Part shown: piece after piece, positions 7,589-11,510 of the stretch | Numbering within the stretch: position 1 is the stretch's first letter | Layout: every line of letters starts with the position of its first letter | Source of the DNA: Planctomycetes bacterium UBA1146 | Lineage (GTDB): Bacteria > Planctomycetota > UBA8108 > UBA1146 | DNA length: 11,510 bases | Assembly (NCBI GenBank): GCA_002311345.1 | Contig: DCAA01000006.1 | Span: 227,182-238,691, forward strand | Direction of reading: 5' to 3' | Notes under the pieces: model-generated | Told to the model about the DNA's origin: nothing | The model's database searches: none | The model's input: only the letters and a program-made list of their open reading frames with translations | Translations under genes and position numbers: made by a program

Positions 7589-8089
7589 ATGAAACGCAAG
7601 AGAAGAAAGAAGATGCCTGGAGGGGTCGAGATGGACATGACTCCGATGATCGACATCGTGTTTCTTCTCATCGTTTTCTTCATGGTTGTGACTGAACTCA
7701 CGGTTCAGCAGGCGAGGGTGGTTCTTCCGGTAGCCAGTGAGTCTCGAGTCGAGGAACCGCAGCCGGGTTCGAGGATTCTCTTCATCAACGTTTCCTTTGA
7801 CAAGGATGGCAAAGAAATCATGCAGTTGATGAACGGTCCTGCTCTGACCGGAGAACGGTTGCTCATCGAGTTGAAGGCTGAGGCGGATGCCTATGGCCAG
7901 TGGGAAGACAATCCGTTCAACCCGACACAGAAACTCTCGCTACTGGAAGTCACCATACGCTGTGACGAGGGCGCGGAAGCAGGGATAATTCACAAGATCT
8001 TCCATGCCTGTTCCAAGGCGTTCATCTTCAAGGTGCGTTGCGCTTCACTCAATGATCGGTTCGAGGATCCGTACAAAAATCAGCCCTGA
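7589..8089 (+). CDS. ExbD/TolR-family protein 1
   Basis: This 166-aa protein has one membrane helix with the N-terminus inside and belongs to the ExbD/TolR family, the moving partner of ExbB. AGGAG lies 7 bases before ATG 7589. A basic cytoplasmic tail (KRKRRKK) leads into DMTPMIDIVFLLIVFFMV. D22 of this helix matches the proton-carrying Asp of E. coli ExbD (D25). The periplasmic domain (about 40-166) has the usual beta-rich part with LFINVSFDKDG, and then an extended QWEDNPFNPTQK segment before the last alpha/beta unit. It has three cysteines (125, 141 and 151), unusual for this domain. It lies 34 bases after the ExbB-like gene and before a second ExbD. The two differ clearly in their periplasmic parts and probably form a heterodimer or serve two different partners. 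Confidence 0.92.
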   Translation: MKRKRRKKMPGGVEMDMTPMIDIVFLLIVFFMVVTELTVQQARVVLPVASESRVEEPQPGSRILFINVSFDKDGKEIMQLMNGPALTGERLLIELKAEADAYGQWEDNPFNPTQKLSLLEVTIRCDEGAEAGIIHKIFHACSKAFIFKVRCASLNDRFEDPYKNQP

Positions 8090-8117
8090 GTTCAAGTTGG
8101 GTCGCAAGTAGAAAGGG

Positions 8118-8124
8118 AAGGAGG
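8118..8124 (+). promoter_or_regulatory. Strong ribosome binding site fixing a TTG start
   Basis: AAGGAGG is a near-perfect anti-Shine-Dalgarno match placed 4 bases before TTG 8129. No ATG or GTG lies near it in frame before the conserved membrane helix. The site therefore decides the start of the second ExbD-like gene. Confidence 0.8.
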
Positions 8125-8128
8125 AAAG

Positions 8129-8641
8129 TTGGCACGTCGTAAGAAGGCTGCTTCAGAGCCAAACAAAGTAGACACGAATATGACTCCGATGATCGATGTC
8201 GTATTCCTCCTGCTGATCTTTTTCATGCTGGCGACCAAGTTCAAGTTGCCAGAGGGAACGTTGCGTACCTATCTCCCGAAGAATCGGGGAGAATCGAATT
8301 CCAGACCGATGTTGTCGGAGACCTGCCGAGTCACCCTGATGCTGCAGGGAGGCCAGGTGACCGCCTACGCAGATCAGACGCTGGTTCCAACCAGTGACGT
8401 CTTCGAGAGCGATTTCGAGGCCCATATTGGAGTCCCGGGGCCGGATCTGAACTTCATCGAGGATCACATCACGCGCAGAAAGAACACCTATGTGCCATTA
8501 GGTGCCAACTCAACGCTTCCTGTGGTCATCGATTTCGCTGAGAATGTCCCCTACAAATACGTGATTGATGTCCTGAACATCGTTTACAAGTTAGAACTTG
8601 AGAATATTGCCTTTGCTCAGCCGGAAGTTCCGTTTGACTGA
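8129..8641 (+). CDS. ExbD/TolR-family protein 2
   Basis: This 170-aa second ExbD/TolR protein starts at TTG, supported by the strong ribosome binding site at 8118-8124. The short basic cytoplasmic tail (ARRKKAASEPNK) is followed by VDTNMTPMIDVVFLLLIFFML, whose D23 is the expected proton-carrying Asp. The first periplasmic residues, KLPEGTLRTYLPKN, resemble the segment after the helix in ExbD/TolR proteins that pairs with periplasmic partners. The domain ends with PVVIDFAENVPYKYVIDVLNIVYKL, which resembles the last alpha/beta unit of the fold. It carries only one cysteine (66) and differs strongly from ExbD 1 outside the helix. Its gene is 39 bases downstream of the first ExbD. One ExbB/TolQ with two ExbD/TolR recalls the AglR-AglQ-AglS motor of Myxococcus and the exbB-exbD1-exbD2 set of Xanthomonas. 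Confidence 0.92.
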   Translation: MARRKKAASEPNKVDTNMTPMIDVVFLLLIFFMLATKFKLPEGTLRTYLPKNRGESNSRPMLSETCRVTLMLQGGQVTAYADQTLVPTSDVFESDFEAHIGVPGPDLNFIEDHITRRKNTYVPLGANSTLPVVIDFAENVPYKYVIDVLNIVYKLELENIAFAQPEVPFD

Positions 8642-8662
8642 GGCTCCGGGCTGCCCGGAGCC
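8642..8662 (+). terminator. 10-bp hairpin after the motor genes (terminator- or attenuator-like)
   Basis: GGCTCCGGGC and GCCCGGAGCC form a perfect inverted repeat around one central base, beginning directly after the TGA of the second ExbD gene. The apical pairs must open to make a loop, leaving about 8-9 bp. No run of T follows, so intrinsic termination would be weak. It could protect the 3' end of the exbB-exbD-exbD message or reduce read-through into the second secretin gene. Confidence 0.5.
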
Positions 8663-8698
8663 CTGCTCCGGCGGCAACGAAGTGTGTTGATTAGATTT

Positions 8699-8713
8699 TC
8701 CGAGTTCGTCGGA
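8699..8713 (+). other. Small hairpin in the spacer before the second secretin
   Basis: TCCGA at 8699-8703 pairs with TCGGA at 8709-8713 around GTTCG. Its 3' arm is the start of leader motif copy B. In leader A the corresponding TCCG (137-140) and CGGA (146-149) can also pair, so the hairpin is kept at both sites although the loop differs. Confidence 0.35.
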
Positions 8714-8743
8714 TATTGCCTGCAAGGCAGCCGGCGTAACAAG
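8709..8743 (+). repeat. Leader motif, copy B
   Basis: This is the second copy of the TCGGATA ... CCTGCAAG ... AGCCGG ... AACAA motif also found at 145-180. Here TGCC (8717-8720) and GGCA (8726-8729) form an extra small stem around TGCAA. The motif ends at the ribosome binding region of the second secretin gene. Sites just upstream of two paralogous genes suggest shared control or a retained duplicated leader. Confidence 0.5.
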
Positions 8744-8756
8744 AAAGGGTGCTCTC

Positions 8757-11453
8757 TTGATCGAGACCCATGCTCCACGAACATGTGCCAGCCGTAAATT
8801 CACAGGATTGATTTCCAGTCTCCTGTGCATTGGATTTCTTCTCAACTCGCTTGCGGGCTGTGCTAGTCCCTCCACTTCGAAATCAGTTGCAGCAGTCGAG
8901 CCTGCCGGCATCGTTGCTATTGAATCGGGACTGGATCTTTTCGTCCACTCCCAGGTTGATGAAGCCACTGAGCCTGATGAAACCACCGAGGCCCAGGCTT
9001 CCGATGATGATCGGGTGCAGCGTGTCGCTGATGAAGTCTCTCTTGCCTTGCAAGAGCGGCGTAAAACAGCTCAGTGGTTGTTGAGCCAGGCGGATAAACT
9101 GTTCGCAGAAGCGGACTATTCCGCAGCCGAGCGAGCCTATCGCCGCGCGCTCGATGCTGATCCCAGTTTGCAAGATGCGAAGACGAACCTCGCTCGCTGT
9201 TTGATGTTTCTGGGTCGTCGCGACGGAGAGATCCGTACAATTCTCCAGCAGTTTGGCGAAGAGGTGCGAGTTCTCGAACAGCAGCGTCTGAGTGAGGCTG
9301 CCCGTTTCCTCTCCGAGGGGAAGCAAGCGCTCGAGGATAATCGCAATGATGAAGCTCTCGATCTGCTCCAGCGAGCACGCGAGCGACTGATCTGGTTTGA
9401 ATACGGCGTCGATGTGACCGATATGCAACTAGAGGCCCAGGCACTGTACGATCAGGCCAGGAACCTCAAGATCTCCAGCGATGCGGCTTCGCGACGTGAC
9501 CGTGAAGAGTTTGCCCTTCGCGAAGCCCGGCGCCTCACCTCAGAGGCGGAAAAACGTCGCATCGAGCGGATCGTGACCCTGATGGATCGTATTGAAGATG
9601 CGATGGTGCGAGAGGATTTTCGTGAAGCGATCCAACTCTCCAAGGCCATCCTCAAGATCGATCCGGAGAACAATTCCGCCATACGACTGCAGGATCGAGC
9701 CTCGGAGTTCATGATGGCGCATCGCTATCTTGAATACATCGAACGTGAATCCGAACAAACGACGCGGGTATGGGAAGATCTCGAGCGTAGTGCCATCCCT
9801 TACGAGGATCCATTCCGCTTCCCTGATTCTCGTGATTTCTGGCAGACGGAAGTTCAGCGTCGTCTCGAACGACTCTCCACGGCCAGTCTCGAAGAGTCAC
9901 CCGAGATCCGCAAGATCCGTAGGGCTCTGGCGACGGGCTCTACTTCTTTTGATTTTCCCGATGCAACGCTTGAAGAGGTCATCGATTTCCTTCGTTCAGT
10001 GAGCGATCTCAATATCAACATCGATCCCGAGATCGATGCTTCTGACGTGCCGGTCAATCTCTCTCTCGAAGGAGTCAAACTGGGAGAAGCACTCGACCTC
10101 ATCATGAAAGCGACTGGCAAGGCATTCACTTTCCGTGAAAATATTCTGTTCATCACCGAGCCAGAGAATGCTTTCGGAAACCTGATCTTCGAGATCTACA
10201 ACGTGACAGATATCTTGAACAAGATCAGGGACTTCCCTGGTCCCACCATCCGTGTCTCCAGTAACGACAGTACCGACGAGGGAGGGGATAACCCCTTCGA
10301 TTTTGGTGGTTTCGATGATGAGGATGACGCCGAATTGACCCCGGATGATCTGGTCGAACTGATCCAGGAATCGACCGGCGGTGTAGATTACTGGGATGAG
10401 TCTGGATCGACGATCAGTGGTCACAAGGGGCAAATCCTGGTGACGGCTACCCGAGAACTCCATCTGGCGATACACGATTTCATGATAAATCTACGAGCCA
10501 ACAGTGACGTCTTCGTCGTCGTCGAAGCTCGCTTCATCGATATGGTGGATGATTTTCTGGAAGATATCGGAGTCGACTCTCGAAATCTCGGACAGCCTCC
10601 CGGTCAGGGTTTTGGAACTGCCTATGGCACCTTGAACTCGACGGGTACTGGTGGATCTGATATCGGATTCAATAACCTCGGCGACCCCACCGATCCCACC
10701 CTCATCATGGGACAGGATAGGACTGCAGGCCGGATGCAACACATCCTCGACGGATTTGTTGGTGCAGCTCGTGGTAGTCGTTTGAACTCGACGTTGCGCG
10801 GTCTCACCTTGCAGATTACCTGGCTCGATCCTTTCCAGATCAATGCGATCATCCGTGCCAGTCAGGAACACCGTGCAGCACGAATTGTCACCGCACCAAA
10901 AGTAACCGCATCGAACGGTCAGCGTGTTCACGTCTCCGTGATCACCCAGCGTTCTTATGTGCAGGATTACGAACTGGTCTCCGGGGGTACCGGTCTGGTC
11001 GTGTCCGAGGTCGCAGACCCGGTTATCGATACCTTCCAGGACGGAGTGGTCCTCGATGTGCGCCCGGTGATCTCGGCAGATCGCCGATACATCACGGTAG
11101 ATGTTCGTCCAACGCTGGCGAGTCTGATCAATGGTGTGATTTCAACGGTCACCATCAGTCTGGGCACGCTCAATAGCGCTGCGAGCTTGGTCGAGATCGA
11201 CTTACCCGAAATTTCACTTCAGCAGGCCTTCACCTCGGTGACCGTCCCTGATGGGGGTACGGTGCTGCTCGGGGGGTTCAGGAGCCTCAATGAACTGTCC
11301 TATCAATCCAAGGTACCGATTCTTGGGAACTTGCCGTTCATCAAGAATGCATTCCGACGCAAGGCATTCCTGAACGAGAAGAGGAGCCTCTACATCCTTC
11401 TCACCGCGAAGATCGTCGATCTCCGTGCCGAGGAGCGGAAACTCTTCAATTGA
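8757..11453 (+). CDS. Lipoprotein secretin-family protein with N-terminal TPR/coiled-coil region (secretin B)
   Basis: This 898-aa predicted outer-membrane secretin lipoprotein starts at TTG 8757, with AGAAAGGG 7 bases upstream. It is the first start after an in-frame stop at 8688. Basic R13-K14, a hydrophobic core and the lipobox LAGC at 32-35 predict lipidation of C35. Residues 60-90 are acidic. A TPR lies at 104-153 (ADYSAAERAYRRALDADPS), a coiled-coil-like charged region around 160-280, and a second TPR-like hairpin at 275-315. Residues 395-470 resemble STN/N0. Residues 475-580 are N1-like with an acidic Gly/Asp insert at 502-526. The secretin domain spans 585-890, with VEARFID at 589-595, VTAPKVTASNG at 711-721, VPDGGTVLLGG at 830-840 and VPILGNLPFIKNAF at 853-866. 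The order of domains, the VEARFID..DDFLEDIGVD motif and the R-x-EER-x-x-FN ending match secretin A, so the two are paralogs. Lipidated secretins (such as HxcQ) are known to reach the outer membrane without a separate pilotin. Confidence 0.88.
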   Translation: MIETHAPRTCASRKFTGLISSLLCIGFLLNSLAGCASPSTSKSVAAVEPAGIVAIESGLDLFVHSQVDEATEPDETTEAQASDDDRVQRVADEVSLALQERRKTAQWLLSQADKLFAEADYSAAERAYRRALDADPSLQDAKTNLARCLMFLGRRDGEIRTILQQFGEEVRVLEQQRLSEAARFLSEGKQALEDNRNDEALDLLQRARERLIWFEYGVDVTDMQLEAQALYDQARNLKISSDAASRRDREEFALREARRLTSEAEKRRIERIVTLMDRIEDAMVREDFREAIQLSKAILKIDPENNSAIRLQDRASEFMMAHRYLEYIERESEQTTRVWEDLERSAIPYEDPFRFPDSRDFWQTEVQRRLERLSTASLEESPEIRKIRRALATGSTSFDFPDATLEEVIDFLRSVSDLNINIDPEIDASDVPVNLSLEGVKLGEALDLIMKATGKAFTFRENILFITEPENAFGNLIFEIYNVTDILNKIRDFPGPTIRVSSNDSTDEGGDNPFDFGGFDDEDDAELTPDDLVELIQESTGGVDYWDESGSTISGHKGQILVTATRELHLAIHDFMINLRANSDVFVVVEARFIDMVDDFLEDIGVDSRNLGQPPGQGFGTAYGTLNSTGTGGSDIGFNNLGDPTDPTLIMGQDRTAGRMQHILDGFVGAARGSRLNSTLRGLTLQITWLDPFQINAIIRASQEHRAARIVTAPKVTASNGQRVHVSVITQRSYVQDYELVSGGTGLVVSEVADPVIDTFQDGVVLDVRPVISADRRYITVDVRPTLASLINGVISTVTISLGTLNSAASLVEIDLPEISLQQAFTSVTVPDGGTVLLGGFRSLNELSYQSKVPILGNLPFIKNAFRRKAFLNEKRSLYILLTAKIVDLRAEERKLFN

Positions 11454-11510
11454 TCCTATCGTTGGTTTGTGATTGAAGGCGGGGGTCGTTTCCGTGGCGT
11501 CGGCCCGGAG

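Noticed and set aside
6571..7701. A 376-codon open frame on the minus strand opposite the exbB-like gene
   Set aside because: It lies antisense to a clearly conserved membrane protein, has a His/Arg-rich composition with no recognisable domain, and lacks support from spacing or neighbours. The codon bias of the + strand explains it.
6799..8641. A standard TonB uptake energiser
   Set aside because: ExbB and ExbD are present, but no TonB (proline-rich spacer plus C-terminal domain) and no TonB-dependent receptor is found. It cannot be excluded that TonB lies outside the window.
11454..11510. A terminator after secretin B
   Set aside because: The last 57 bases contain no stable inverted repeat followed by T residues, and the window ends before a downstream gene can be seen.

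Overview
The window is a single co-directional gene cluster: seven protein genes, all on the + strand, filling about 96% of the sequence. The organism is a Gram-negative-type, double-membrane bacterium. Five proteins carry Sec-type signal peptides (one with a lipobox), two are outer-membrane secretin relatives, and three form an ExbB/ExbD-type proton motor. The moderately high GC content, the very acidic and TPR-rich large proteins, and the pairing of secretin-like proteins with TPR proteins and duplicated ExbD are what I would expect from Planctomycetota, perhaps a marine lineage. No rRNA or housekeeping marker is present, so this assignment is an inference.

Layout. Positions 1-210 are a non-coding leader with several hairpins. 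Then come a secretin-family protein with an N-terminal TPR/coiled-coil region (211-2715), a 951-aa exported TPR protein (2782-5637), and a 369-aa exported TPR protein that overlaps it by one base (5637-6746). An ExbB/TolQ-type proton channel (6799-7554) and two different ExbD/TolR proteins (7589-8089 and 8129-8641) follow. A 115-base spacer holds a 10-bp hairpin and a copy of a sequence motif also found in the first leader. The last gene is a second secretin-family protein with the same architecture as the first, but made as a lipoprotein (8757-11453). The final 57 bases (11454-11510) show no gene and no convincing terminator.

How the genes may work together (inference). One ExbB with two ExbDs is an ion-driven inner-membrane stator of the TolQR/ExbBD/AglRQS class. 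The two TPR proteins are predicted to be periplasmic scaffolds, and the two secretins are predicted outer-membrane rings. No TonB, no GspE/PilB-type ATPase, no GspF/PilC platform and no pilins are present. The cluster therefore does not look like ordinary type II secretion, type IV pili or TonB uptake. The best working model is a proton-motive-force-driven trans-envelope machine with two related secretin-like pores. I recognise the families of all the genes but would not assign a standard gene name beyond the exbB/exbD families.
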